A stretch of DNA of 52,352 nucleotides from an uncultured Pelagibacteraceae bacterium (GTDB lineage: Bacteria > Pseudomonadota > Alphaproteobacteria > Pelagibacterales > Pelagibacteraceae), in assembly GCA_902564265.1 (NCBI GenBank), contig CACFAI010000006.1:1-52352 (forward strand), given 5' to 3'. The position numbers and the translations under genes are program-made. Position 1 is the first letter of the stretch. The number at the start of each line of letters is the position of its first letter. The notes under the pieces were generated by a model. That model saw only the letters and a list, made by a program, of their open reading frames with translations, was not told where the DNA came from and ran no database searches. This document shows positions 8,615 through 17,013 of the stretch, piece by piece.

Positions 8615-9279
8615 GGCTTAAAGAGGCTGAAAAGAAAAAAAGAGCTAAAATAGTTCTTAAAATTTTAAACAAAACTTATCCCGAAATTTCTGTACCTTTA
8701 CATAGCAGAAATGTATTTACACTTTTAATTTCAGTTTTGCTTTCTGCTCAATGTACGGATGTTAATGTAAATAATGTTACAAAAGATATTTACCCAAAAT
8801 ATCATAAACCAAAACACTTTGTAAAACTTGGTAGAAAAAAAATAGAAAAGTTAATTAAAAGAATAGGTATTTTTAGAATTAAAGCTAAAAGCATTTTTAA
8901 CCTTTCAAAAATATTAATGGAAAAATATAACGGCAAGGTCCCAAAAACTTTTCAGGAACTAGAGGAACTTCCGGGTGTTGGACATAAAACTGCAAGCGTA
9001 GTCATGTCCCAAGGTTTTGGTCATCCTGCATTTCCTATAGATACACATATACACAGATTGGCGCAAAGGTGGGGACTTACAAATGGTAAAAATGTCGTAC
9101 AAACAGAGGAAGATCTTAAAAGATTATTTCCAAAAAAAAATTGGAATAAACTTCACTTACAAATAATCTATTATGGAAGGGAGTTTTGCAAAGCTCGAGA
9201 CTGCTATGGAATAACTTGTAAAATTTGTACATCTTGTTATCCTAATAGAAAAAAACCAGTCAAAACGAAGAAAGCTTAA
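8611..9279 (+). CDS. nth: Endonuclease III (DNA glycosylase/AP lyase)
   Basis: The product has 222 residues. The helix-hairpin-helix motif LPGVGHKTASVV contains the catalytic Lys, and PIDTHIHRLAQR contains the catalytic Asp of the Nth family. The enzyme removes oxidised pyrimidines and nicks the AP site in base-excision repair. The C-terminal cysteines read C-x4-C-x4-C-x2-C-x2-C (CKARDCYGITCKICTSC), not the canonical C-x6-C-x2-C-x5-C iron-sulfur loop of E. coli Nth. The cluster may therefore be bound differently. It overlaps dapB by 4 bases. Confidence 0.93.
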   Translation: MRLKEAEKKKRAKIVLKILNKTYPEISVPLHSRNVFTLLISVLLSAQCTDVNVNNVTKDIYPKYHKPKHFVKLGRKKIEKLIKRIGIFRIKAKSIFNLSKILMEKYNGKVPKTFQELEELPGVGHKTASVVMSQGFGHPAFPIDTHIHRLAQRWGLTNGKNVVQTEEDLKRLFPKKNWNKLHLQIIYYGREFCKARDCYGITCKICTSCYPNRKKPVKTKKA

Positions 9280-9280
9280 T

Positions 9281-10210
9281 ATGAAAATCTTAGGAATTGG
9301 AAACGCAATAGTTGACGTTATTTGTAAAGTTGATGATGAATTTATAAAAAAAAATAACCTTACAAAGAGTACGATGAAATTAATTTTTGATGAAAATGAA
9401 TTTAAACAATTACTTTCAAACTTAAAAATTGAAAAAACTGTTTCTGGTGGATCAGTGGCCAATTCAATTGTTGGATTATCACAATTGGGAAATGATGTTG
9501 GATTTATTGGTAAAGTAAACGATGATGATCTTGGGGGAAAATATGAGGAAGGTCTTAAGACGGAGAATGTTAAATATTTTTATTCTAAAAAGAAAGAAGA
9601 GTTACCAACTGGTACATGTTTAATATTGGTCACTCCAGATTCTGAGAGAACAATGTGTACATTCCTTGGAACAGCTGGAAAGATAAATGAAAACGATGTT
9701 GATGCGAATGCTATCAAAAAAAGTGAAATTATTTTTTTAGAGGGATATCTTTGGGATGAAGGTGATCCAAAAAAAGCTTTTGATAAAGCAATTAATAATG
9801 CAAATAAAGTTGCTATGTCATTATCAGATCAATTTTGTGTTGATAGACATAAACCTCATTTTCTAGAATTAGTTAAAAATAAACTAGATATAACTTTTGC
9901 TAACGAACAAGAGATTATGTCTTTAATTGATACAAAAAGTTTTGAGGATGTAATTGATTTTGCCAAAGAATTAAAAAAGTTATTGGTAATAACAAGAGGG
10001 GAAAAAGGTGCCATATCTATTAATGGAAGTGAGATAACAGAATGTGGGATTAAAAAAAATCTTAAAATAGTTGATCTCACAGGTGCTGGTGATTTATTTG
10101 CAGCAGGTTTCTTACATGGTCACGTTAATAATATGTCCCAGAAAGAATGCTTAGAAAAGGGTACCGAGATGTCATCAAAAGTAATTCAACAAATAGGTGC
10201 TCGGATTTAA
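9281..10210 (+). CDS. PfkB-family sugar/nucleoside kinase, probably adenosine kinase
   Basis: The product has 309 residues. It opens with ILGIGNAIVDVICKVDD and has SGGSVANSIVGLSQLG, the first PfkB signature. The C-terminal signature DLTGAGDLFAAGFLHG contains the catalytic Asp of the GAGD motif. GTCLILVTPDSERTMCTFLG is typical of the bacterial adenosine-kinase-like subgroup, so phosphorylation of adenosine to AMP is the best guess; a sugar substrate cannot be excluded. It begins 1 base after the nth stop. Its TAA directly abuts the stop of the ArfA-like gene on the other strand. Confidence 0.85.
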   Translation: MKILGIGNAIVDVICKVDDEFIKKNNLTKSTMKLIFDENEFKQLLSNLKIEKTVSGGSVANSIVGLSQLGNDVGFIGKVNDDDLGGKYEEGLKTENVKYFYSKKKEELPTGTCLILVTPDSERTMCTFLGTAGKINENDVDANAIKKSEIIFLEGYLWDEGDPKKAFDKAINNANKVAMSLSDQFCVDRHKPHFLELVKNKLDITFANEQEIMSLIDTKSFEDVIDFAKELKKLLVITRGEKGAISINGSEITECGIKKNLKIVDLTGAGDLFAAGFLHGHVNNMSQKECLEKGTEMSSKVIQQIGARI

Positions 10211-10318
10211 TTACTTTTTCTTTCTCTTAAAACTTCCCTTTCCTTTTTTTGGTTTAATGACCCTTGGTTTGTATTTTTTTGAAAATAAATCTTTAGCAAT
10301 AAAATTTTTTTTCTTCAT
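10211..10318 (-). CDS. ArfA-like alternative ribosome-rescue factor (35 residues)
   Basis: A 35-residue basic peptide reads MKKKNFIAKDLFSKK, then YKPRVIKPKKGKGSFKRKKK. The stretch from DLF through RV to KKGKGSFKRK resembles the functional core of E. coli ArfA ([21 protein letters not shown]). ArfA enters ribosomes stalled without a stop codon and recruits RF2. The start codon shares a base with the TGA of the regulator gene upstream (TGATG), which supports coupled translation. The C-terminal part of gammaproteobacterial ArfA that controls its turnover is absent; this gene ends with a normal TAA. Recognition is by motif only. A generic basic peptide is the alternative. Confidence 0.65.
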   Translation of the reverse strand: MKKKNFIAKDLFSKKYKPRVIKPKKGKGSFKRKKK

Positions 10319-10908
10319 CAGATAGTATATCCATCTTTATTGCTTACAATTAATTCATCATTTCCAAACTCAGCTTTTATTTTTTTTCTAAGTCTATAAA
10401 TATGGGTTTCAACTGTATGAGTCTCGAGTTCCGAGGAATGTTGCCAAATTTCTTTTTCCAATGTTTCAACATTTACTGGTTTCTTTGATTTATTAAGAAA
10501 TAATATCATGTCAGTTTCTCGTTCAGTTAATTTTAGACTTGATTTGCCCTTTTTTAGTTCCCTTGAGTTGATGTCTAAAAAAAAATCTTTAACATTTACA
10601 TTTGATTGGTCATGGTATTTTTTCTGAATAAATTTCACATTTAAATTTTCAATAAATGTAAAAATATTTACTGGAGGTTTAAATTTAATAATTTGATCCT
10701 CATTTATATTTTTAACAAAAAAGTTATATTCTTTCTCATGCACAACTAAGATTGAGTTTTTTGTAGAAATACTTTCTCTCTTGTATTTATCAAAAAAAAT
10801 TTCTTTATTGTCAAATTTGAATATCTCATAACCAATATGTTCCTTGAGTTCGCTTACGATATCATAAAAATTTGATAAATTAATTATATATAATTTTTGA
10901 TTTACCAT
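10318..10908 (-). CDS. Winged-helix (OmpR/PhoB-type) regulator with degenerate receiver-like N-terminus
   Basis: The product has 196 residues. The C-terminal 95 or so form an OmpR/PhoB-type DNA-binding domain: LKLTERETDMILFL, then VETLEKEIWQHS, then ETHTVETHIYRLRKKI and LIVSNKDGYTI. The N-terminal 100 residues have the length of a receiver domain, but no phosphoacceptor Asp in the usual ILV-x-D setting and no obvious Lys/Thr switch can be seen, so phosphorelay control is doubtful. No histidine kinase is adjacent. It is divergent from the L,D-transpeptidase-like gene with 14 bases between starts, and its stop is coupled to the ArfA-like gene. Target genes are unknown. Confidence 0.8.
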   Translation of the reverse strand: MVNQKLYIINLSNFYDIVSELKEHIGYEIFKFDNKEIFFDKYKRESISTKNSILVVHEKEYNFFVKNINEDQIIKFKPPVNIFTFIENLNVKFIQKKYHDQSNVNVKDFFLDINSRELKKGKSSLKLTERETDMILFLNKSKKPVNVETLEKEIWQHSSELETHTVETHIYRLRKKIKAEFGNDELIVSNKDGYTI

Positions 10909-10922
10909 ATATTTTAGAACTT

Positions 10923-11411
10923 ATGATAATTAAGCTCAAAAATAAAGACACCTTAATTTGTGATGATTTTCAATTTAGATGCTCTATTGGTAAAAATGGT
11001 TTAAAAAAAAATAAATTTGAAGGAGACTATTGTACTCCAACAGGAATATTTTCATTGGGACCAGTTTATTTTAGAAAGGACAGGGTAGACAAACCTGATA
11101 CAAAATTAAAAACCATTAAAATGAATAAACAAATGGGATGGTGTGATGATCCTAACAATATTAATTATAATAAAAAAATAAAATTGAATAAAAAAATAAA
11201 AGCTGAAAAGCTCTTTAGAAAAGATAAAATTTACGACATTGTTGTTGTAATCAATTACAATACACGGGGAATCAAAAATAGAGGAAGTGCTATTTTTATT
11301 CACGTAACAAATAATTATAGACCTACTAAAGGGTGCATAGCATTAAGTTTGAATGATCTTCAAATATTATTGAAAATAATAAAAAAAAATTCAAAGATTA
11401 AATTAGCTTAG
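10923..11411 (+). CDS. L,D-transpeptidase (YkuD)-like protein
   Basis: The product has 162 residues. It shows a YkuD catalytic region: GDYCTPTGIFSLGP near the N-terminus and IFIHVTNNYRPTKGCIALSLNDL near the C-terminus, the latter with the His and the Ser/Thr-x-Gly-Cys nucleophile pattern. The family makes L,D cross-links in peptidoglycan or attaches proteins to it. No signal peptide is visible, so export is uncertain. Only 14 bases separate it from the divergent regulator, which may control it. Its stop overlaps that of yggS by 4 bases. Confidence 0.8.
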   Translation: MIIKLKNKDTLICDDFQFRCSIGKNGLKKNKFEGDYCTPTGIFSLGPVYFRKDRVDKPDTKLKTIKMNKQMGWCDDPNNINYNKKIKLNKKIKAEKLFRKDKIYDIVVVINYNTRGIKNRGSAIFIHVTNNYRPTKGCIALSLNDLQILLKIIKKNSKIKLA

Positions 11412-12049
11412 CCTCTCTCTCCAAAAATTTTAGAACCAACTCTTATATATGTTGCTTTAAACTTTAGTGCATCCATATAGTCGTTAGACATCCCCATGCT
11501 AATTTCTTTTAACTTCAAACTTTCTGATAAGTTTTGCATCTTTTTAAAAAAAGGAATCGGGTCTTCATCAAATGGAGGTAAACACATAATACCTATAATG
11601 TTAAGGTTAAATTCAGTTACACATCTTTTATAAAAACTTTCCAAGTCATCGTGATCAATGCCAGATTTTTGACTTTCTTTTCCCAAGTTTATTTGAATAA
11701 AGATTTTTGGTCTAAAATTTTTTTTTTCCTGTTCTAACGAAATTTTTTCAGCTAATTTGATACTATCCAGTGAATGTATATAATCAAAAAGAGGTAAAGC
11801 AAATTTGACCTTATTAGTTTGTAATTTACCTATTAAATGTAACTTTAATTTTGGAAAGTCATTTTTAATTGATGTCCATTTTTCTTGGGCTTCTTGAACT
11901 TTATTTTCTCCAAAATGATTGTGACCGTGGTTTATTAATGGCAATATATGACTGATTGGGAATGTTTTTGACACAGCAACAATATTGGCATTTTTAAAAT
12001 TGCTTATTTCCTCTTTTACTAAATCAAAATTTTTTACTACATTCTCCAT
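11408..12049 (-). CDS. yggS: Pyridoxal phosphate homeostasis protein (YggS/PLPBP)
   Basis: The product has 213 residues. The PLP-binding Lys lies in IVAVSKTFP, followed by NHFGENKVQEAQEKW, LHLIGKLQTNK, IFIQINLGKESQKSGI and LSMGMS-like residues (EISMGMSNDYMDAL) with RVGSKIFGERG at the end. These are all YggS hallmarks. It binds PLP without known catalysis and balances vitamin B6 pools. Its start codon directly abuts the start codon of the divergent ThiE-like gene (CATATG), leaving no spacer. Confidence 0.94.
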   Translation of the reverse strand: MENVVKNFDLVKEEISNFKNANIVAVSKTFPISHILPLINHGHNHFGENKVQEAQEKWTSIKNDFPKLKLHLIGKLQTNKVKFALPLFDYIHSLDSIKLAEKISLEQEKKNFRPKIFIQINLGKESQKSGIDHDDLESFYKRCVTEFNLNIIGIMCLPPFDEDPIPFFKKMQNLSESLKLKEISMGMSNDYMDALKFKATYIRVGSKIFGERG

Positions 12050-12604
12050 ATGAATTTTAATGTTTATTATTTTATAGATGAATTTAACAAAAAAGAAATT
12101 GAAAAATTATCTTCTAAAATTTCATTAATTTATAGAAATTATGACAAGAAAAACGATTCTACTGAACTAAAAAAATTAGTTTTATATTGTAAAAATAAAA
12201 GAAGAAAAGTTTATTTTTCAAATAATTTAAAAGCTGCTATCAAATATAACTTTAACGGTTTATATATCCCGTCATTTAACAAAAATTTGAACTTTGGAAA
12301 TATTGTCAAAGATAACTTTGAAATTTTAGGATCTGCTCATAATATTATTGAGCTTAAAATTAAAGAAAAGCAAGGATGTTCATCAATTTTTTTAAGTCCT
12401 ATTTTTAAAAATAATAAAAAAAAAAAATATTTAGATGTTATTAAAGCTAATTTATTAAAGATTTTAACAAATAATAAAATTATTCTACTTGGGGGAATTA
12501 ATTTTAAAACCCTTAAAAGATCAAAAATGTGCTCGCCAAATGGAATAGCGGCAATCTCATGGATAAAAAAAAACGGCCCGAGTATAAATACTGGGCCGTT
12601 TTAA
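12050..12604 (+). CDS. ThiE/TenI-family (thiamine phosphate synthase-like) protein, divergent
   Basis: The product has 184 residues. It follows the TIM-barrel layout of ThiE/TenI: VYYFIDEF at the N-terminus, FNGLYIPS, ILGSAHN (the place of the family's G-x-S-x-H), IFLSPIF (place of GPIF) and IILLGGINF near the end. Thiamine phosphate synthase joins HMP-PP and HEThz-P, while TenI relatives are aminases or isomerases. Many ThiE catalytic positions are not evident, so activity is uncertain. The last residues, from about NGPSINTGPF, are encoded by the terminator hairpin shared with the porin gene. The start abuts that of yggS. Confidence 0.65.
   Translation: MNFNVYYFIDEFNKKEIEKLSSKISLIYRNYDKKNDSTELKKLVLYCKNKRRKVYFSNNLKAAIKYNFNGLYIPSFNKNLNFGNIVKDNFEILGSAHNIIELKIKEKQGCSSIFLSPIFKNNKKKKYLDVIKANLLKILTNNKIILLGGINFKTLKRSKMCSPNGIAAISWIKKNGPSINTGPF
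12570..12602. terminator. Bidirectional intrinsic terminator between the ThiE-like gene and the porin
   Basis: A 10-base arm AAAACGGCCC (12570-12579) pairs with GGGCCGTTTT (12593-12602), and inside it AGTAT pairs with ATACT, leaving a tiny AA loop and one bulged G. On the minus strand the GC stem is followed by nine U, a strong terminator for the porin mRNA. On the plus strand it is followed by TTTT. It lies inside the last codons of the ThiE-like gene. It is the clearest intrinsic terminator in the window. Confidence 0.85.
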
Positions 12605-12622
12605 ATTTAGAACCGAATTAAA

Positions 12623-13705
12623 TTAGAATGCAAATCCTAAAGCAATTTCAGTTACACTTTGATCAGCAGCATTATCGTCTTGATCTGGATTTGATACTTC
12701 CATGTTGTATGCTTTAATTGACATACCACCCATAGAGTAAGCAACCTGGATCGCATCGATAGATTCTGTTACGTCATCATCAGTCGTTACTGCTGTAGCA
12801 ACGTCATCCTGAGTATCGTAAGTTTCTTCCGACATAGTGTACGAGATTGACAAATTGTCGTTTACGTTGAACGCAATTGACATTTGCTCACCTGTAAATA
12901 TACCACCAGCTGTTCTTTCTGCTACAGCTTGGTTTACTGTTTCAATTGATGATGTTACACCTGCGTCCAAGTAAGACTCTGAGTATCCGATTGATACTGG
13001 TCCCATTGTATACGTAGCGTACCAAACACCATTGAACTCATCTGTTTGATAGTTTCCAGTTGCAGTTGCTGTGTATGGAACAGTTCTATCTCTCTCTGCT
13101 CCGTATGCACCAACTTTCAAACCTTCGTAAGCGATTGTAATACCAGCTTCTTTACCTGCACCAACTGTTGCATCGTAAGTTACTGATCCACCATCAGCTA
13201 CTGCTGTGTCAGATGCTTGTGGTGAATAACCTAAATGTGCTGTTATTGATGCACCCATCAAATCAAATGTAGGTGAAGTATACATCACATGGTTATTATC
13301 CATAAAGTTACCAACTACGTTAGCCATAGTTTGTTTACCATCAGATACTTGCTCATAAGCTTGTGGAACTTCCTCATCATACATGTATGAAGCTGAACCA
13401 TTACTTTGACCTAATGTGAACGAACCTAATGAAGGTGTTGTGATTGTTGTTGATGAACCTGATACAGAGTAAGTATCTGTAAGTGTTGTGCTCATAGAAA
13501 ACGTTGTTCCGTTATCTAATTCGCCACCACCTGAGAAAGACACGTGTCTATTCGCACCAAGTGATCTGCTAGTATTTCCACCGCCTACACCAAATTTCAA
13601 TGTAGTGTTAATACCACCAGAAACAGACATTTCGCCTGCATGCGAACCTAAAGTCACTAGCGAACCTGCTAATGCTGTAAGTCCTATTTTTTTAATGTTA
13701 TTCAT
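12623..13705 (-). CDS. Major outer-membrane porin (Gram-negative porin family)
   Basis: The product has 360 residues. The start at 13705 is chosen because a strong AGGAG lies 7 bases upstream and MNNIKKIGLTALAGSLVTLG forms a signal peptide cleaved near SHA-G; a longer frame would add nine residues. The mature protein alternates polar and hydrophobic residues in beta strands, is rich in Gly/Ser/Thr, and ends in EIALGFAF with the terminal Phe used for outer-membrane assembly. Porins let small solutes cross the outer membrane. Codon use is less A/T-biased than in neighbours, fitting high expression, and the transcript ends in a strong terminator. The pore substrate cannot be read from sequence. 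Confidence 0.9.
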   Translation of the reverse strand: MNNIKKIGLTALAGSLVTLGSHAGEMSVSGGINTTLKFGVGGGNTSRSLGANRHVSFSGGGELDNGTTFSMSTTLTDTYSVSGSSTTITTPSLGSFTLGQSNGSASYMYDEEVPQAYEQVSDGKQTMANVVGNFMDNNHVMYTSPTFDLMGASITAHLGYSPQASDTAVADGGSVTYDATVGAGKEAGITIAYEGLKVGAYGAERDRTVPYTATATGNYQTDEFNGVWYATYTMGPVSIGYSESYLDAGVTSSIETVNQAVAERTAGGIFTGEQMSIAFNVNDNLSISYTMSEETYDTQDDVATAVTTDDDVTESIDAIQVAYSMGGMSIKAYNMEVSNPDQDDNAADQSVTEIALGFAF

Positions 13706-13777
13706 AAAGTACTCCTTTTGTGTTGTATTCATATGAACAGAGGTTTTTTAGCAGAAAAGGTAAAAAACTCGCTTATT

Positions 13778-13806
13778 TTGACAAAAATAGTGAATTTTTC
13801 TGATAT
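13778..13806 (+). promoter_or_regulatory. Sigma-70-type promoter for DUF3576-leuS
   Basis: A perfect TTGACA at 13778-13783 and TGATAT at 13801-13806 are separated by exactly 17 bases. The implied start near 13813 falls inside the palindrome at 13809-13824, giving a leader of about 75 bases before the ATG at 13889. It points toward the DUF3576-leuS-lptE-holA genes. Confidence 0.55.
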
Positions 13807-13808
13807 GT

Positions 13809-13824
13809 GTGATAATTTTATCAC
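13809..13824. promoter_or_regulatory. Palindromic operator candidate between porin and DUF3576
   Basis: GTGATAA-TT-TTATCAC is a perfect inverted repeat with 7-base arms and a 2-base centre. It sits where the + strand promoter would start transcription and about 104 bases upstream of the porin start on the other strand. Such symmetry suggests a dimeric regulator. No protein can be named from the sequence. Confidence 0.45.
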
Positions 13825-13888
13825 TCTATTTGGCCACTTTTTTAAATAATTCTGAGATAATTGATATTTTCTGGTATTTATATTTTTC

Positions 13889-14464
13889 ATGAAATTTAAT
13901 CTAATCAAATTTATTACTCTAATAATTTTTACATTATTTTTTCTCAATTCATGTAATTGGTACAAAAGATCAGATATTAGTGAAAACCCAGTTAATGTTG
14001 ATGAAAGAGTCAAAAAAAATATTCAAGAAGGTAGAGGAATAAGGTTTGGTAAAGGTGCAACGCGTGGTGGTGATTTTGATTTTGCATCATCAAATCCTCT
14101 TTGGAGGGGTGCAATAGATGTTATGGATTTCGTACCACTAACTAACGCAAGTTACTCAGGTGGAATTATAATTACAGAGTGGTTTTCATCAGAAAATAAT
14201 TCCGAAAGTGACAACAGAGAATTAAAGATTACAGTTAGATTTATGTCAAATGAAATTAGAGCTGATGCTATCAAGGTTATTGTATTTGAAAAATTATGTA
14301 GTCAAAACAACAATTGTAAAACAAAAAAAATAAAATCCAAACTTGAGGGTGAATTAAAACTGGCTATTTTAAAGAAAGCAGCGTTATTTGAAAGAGATGA
14401 CTTCAAAAAATACAAAGAGACAGTAGGAAAAAAAAGAGGCGTTGGGGTAATTAAAAAAAGATAG
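13889..14464 (+). CDS. DUF3576 lipoprotein
   Basis: The product has 191 residues. The N-terminal signal ends in the lipobox LNSC at about residue 22, so it is a likely lipoprotein. The region GRGIRFGKGATRGGDFDFAS followed by NPLWRGAIDVMDFVPLTNASY and the partner strand GGIIITEWF matches DUF3576, a family typically found just upstream of leuS in alphaproteobacteria, as here. The function is unknown; an envelope role alongside lptE two genes on is possible. Late residues are strongly basic. Confidence 0.85.
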   Translation: MKFNLIKFITLIIFTLFFLNSCNWYKRSDISENPVNVDERVKKNIQEGRGIRFGKGATRGGDFDFASSNPLWRGAIDVMDFVPLTNASYSGGIIITEWFSSENNSESDNRELKITVRFMSNEIRADAIKVIVFEKLCSQNNNCKTKKIKSKLEGELKLAILKKAALFERDDFKKYKETVGKKRGVGVIKKR

Positions 14465-14475
14465 TTTTTTCGTAA

Positions 14476-17013
14476 GTGGATAGATATAATTTTAAGAAAG
14501 TTGAAAAAAAATGGCAAGAGTTTTGGGATAAAAACAAAACTTTTAAATCAAGTAAAAATCAAAATAAAAAAAAATTTTATTGTTTAGAAATGTTTCCATA
14601 TCCTTCAGGAAAGATTCATATGGGACATGTGAGAAATTATACAATTGGTGATGTCTTAGCCAGGTTTAAATATTTACAAGATTTTAATGTTCTACATCCA
14701 ATGGGTTGGGATTCTTTTGGTATGCCGGCTGAAAATGCAGCAAGGGAAAACAATTTAGATCCTAAAGAATGGACTGAAAAAAATATTTCTACAATGAAAA
14801 CACAATTAAAAAGATTAGGTCTTTCAATAGATTGGGACAGAGAAATATCTACTTGCTCTCCTGATTATTATAAACATCAACAAATTTTTTTTTTAGAGTT
14901 GTTCGATAAAGGTTTAGTTTACAGAAAAGAAAACTACGTTAATTGGGATCCGATAGATCAAACAGTGCTTGCTAATGAACAAGTTATAGACGGCAAAGGA
15001 TGGAGATCGGGTGCGCAAGTGGAAAGGAAAAAATTAAATCAGTGGTTTTTCAATATTTCTAAATTTTCCGAACAATTGTTAAATGGTTTAGAGAGTTTGC
15101 CACAATGGCCTAATAAAGTAAAAACCATGCAGAAAAACTGGATTGGAAAATCCTTTGGTTGTGAAATTGATTTTAAAATTGAAGGAAATTTACCAGTAAA
15201 AAGTATTAAATGTTATACAACACGACCAGATACATTATTTGGGTTTTCCTTTCTTGCTTTGTCGCCGGACCATCCATTGTCAAAATATTTTGAAAATAAT
15301 TTTGAGTTTCAGAAATTTAAAAAAGATTGTTCAAAAACAGGCACGACTGAGGAGTCTATTGCTCAAGCGGAAAAGATTGGTTTTAAAACAAATCTTCTAG
15401 CTCTCAACCCTATGGATCCAAAAATGAAAGTTCCAGTATATTTTGCAAATTTTGTACTAATGGACTATGGCTTTGGTGCAGTTTTTGGATGTCCTGCTCA
15501 TGATCAAAGAGACTTTGAATTTGCGAAAAAATATAAGCTAAATATTAAAACCGTTGTAAGACCAAAAAATAGTAACGATGACTTCCAAATTAAAGATGAG
15601 GCTTTTGTTGAAGATGGTTTAATGATCAATTCTTCCTTTTTAGATGGTCTTAAAACACCTGGAGAAGCGATTGAAAAAAGCATTGATTATTTAACAAAAA
15701 AAAAATTAGGGAAAAAAAAAATTAATTTTAGGCTAAAAGATTGGGGTATATCACGACAAAGATATTGGGGATGTCCCATACCAATTGCATACGATAAAAA
15801 AGGAAATATTATAAAGGTTCCAAAAAATAAGTTACCTATTCAACTTCCAGAAAAAATTAACCTTAATACTAAAGGGAACCCTTTAGATTATCAAAAACAA
15901 TGGAAAGAGATTCAAATCAATGGTGAAAATTGCACGCTTGATACTGATACACTTGATACTTTTGTAGACTCTTCATGGTATTTTTTAAGATTTTGTTCGC
16001 CGGAAAGTAGCAAATACGGCTTCGATGAGGAAGATATAAAATATTGGATGCCTGTTGATCAATATATTGGTGGCGTAGAACATGCAATTTTACATTTATT
16101 ATATTCTAGATTTTTTATGCAAGCTTTAAGTTTTGAAAAAAAAAATTTTATTTCGACAGAGCCATTTAAAGGTCTATTTACTCAAGGAATGGTGTGTCAT
16201 GAAACTTATAAAGATGAAAACGATAAGTGGTTGAGTCCAGATGAAGTTTTTACTGAAAATGGGAAAGATTATTTTAAAATAAAAGATAGAAAAAAAATTT
16301 TTGTAGGACCATCAGAGTCAATGTCAAAATCAAAGAAAAATACTATTGATCCTGAAAAAATAATGAATCTTTATGGTGCTGACTCTGTTAGATTTTTCAT
16401 ATTATCTGATAGCCCACCTGAAAAGGATGTGCAGTGGTCTGAGCAGGGTATGATCGCTTCTTATAAATATATTCAAAAATTTTGGATATTACATAAGAAA
16501 ATTATTAAGGAAATTAAAAAAAAAAAGAAGAAGAATGAAAATATTGATTTGACTATTTATACAAATAAATTAATTGAAAAATATACATACAGTCTAGAAA
16601 AGTTTAATATGAATGTTTTAATAGCTTATCTCCACGAAACTTATAACTTTTTAAATAAAGAAATTATTAAATCAGATATAAAAGATCTTGAGGAAAATTA
16701 CTCAAAAATTTTAGTTTTGATGTTCCCAATACTCCCACATTTAATATCTGAGTGCATGGAAGATATTAATAAGAATAACAAACTCTCGTGGCCTACTACT
16801 CAAAAAAAGTACCTTGAAGAAAAATATGTAAACATAGTAATTCAAATTAATGGTAAAAAGAAATCTCTTATTCAAACCGAAAAAAATCTAGATGAAAAAG
16901 TTCTTTTGGAAAATGTGAAAAAAGATAAAAGAATTTCAAATTTACTCGAAAATAAAAGTATTTTTAAACATATAATTGTTAAAAATAAGTTGGTAAATTT
17001 AATTATAAAATGA
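14476..17013 (+). CDS. leuS: Leucyl-tRNA synthetase
   Basis: The product has 845 residues from a GTG start at 14476. The class-I HIGH-type motif is [15 protein letters not shown], the editing domain has [19 protein letters not shown], and the second catalytic motif reads SMSKSKKN, with Ser where KMSKS usually has its first Lys. It charges tRNA-Leu and proofreads mischarged products. It lies 11 bases after DUF3576 and its TGA overlaps the lptE ATG. Confidence 0.97.
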   Translation: MDRYNFKKVEKKWQEFWDKNKTFKSSKNQNKKKFYCLEMFPYPSGKIHMGHVRNYTIGDVLARFKYLQDFNVLHPMGWDSFGMPAENAARENNLDPKEWTEKNISTMKTQLKRLGLSIDWDREISTCSPDYYKHQQIFFLELFDKGLVYRKENYVNWDPIDQTVLANEQVIDGKGWRSGAQVERKKLNQWFFNISKFSEQLLNGLESLPQWPNKVKTMQKNWIGKSFGCEIDFKIEGNLPVKSIKCYTTRPDTLFGFSFLALSPDHPLSKYFENNFEFQKFKKDCSKTGTTEESIAQAEKIGFKTNLLALNPMDPKMKVPVYFANFVLMDYGFGAVFGCPAHDQRDFEFAKKYKLNIKTVVRPKNSNDDFQIKDEAFVEDGLMINSSFLDGLKTPGEAIEKSIDYLTKKKLGKKKINFRLKDWGISRQRYWGCPIPIAYDKKGNIIKVPKNKLPIQLPEKINLNTKGNPLDYQKQWKEIQINGENCTLDTDTLDTFVDSSWYFLRFCSPESSKYGFDEEDIKYWMPVDQYIGGVEHAILHLLYSRFFMQALSFEKKNFISTEPFKGLFTQGMVCHETYKDENDKWLSPDEVFTENGKDYFKIKDRKKIFVGPSESMSKSKKNTIDPEKIMNLYGADSVRFFILSDSPPEKDVQWSEQGMIASYKYIQKFWILHKKIIKEIKKKKKKNENIDLTIYTNKLIEKYTYSLEKFNMNVLIAYLHETYNFLNKEIIKSDIKDLEENYSKILVLMFPILPHLISECMEDINKNNKLSWPTTQKKYLEEKYVNIVIQINGKKKSLIQTEKNLDEKVLLENVKKDKRISNLLENKSIFKHIIVKNKLVNLIIK

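Noticed and set aside
13488-13736. Open frame antisense to the porin start
   Set aside because: It arises from the less AT-rich porin codons; no ribosome site or family motif.
13742-13769. AT-only hairpin in the porin leader (GGTTTTTTA with TAAAAAACT)
   Set aside because: The stem is nearly all A-U with a 10-base loop, which is weak and expected by chance in this composition.
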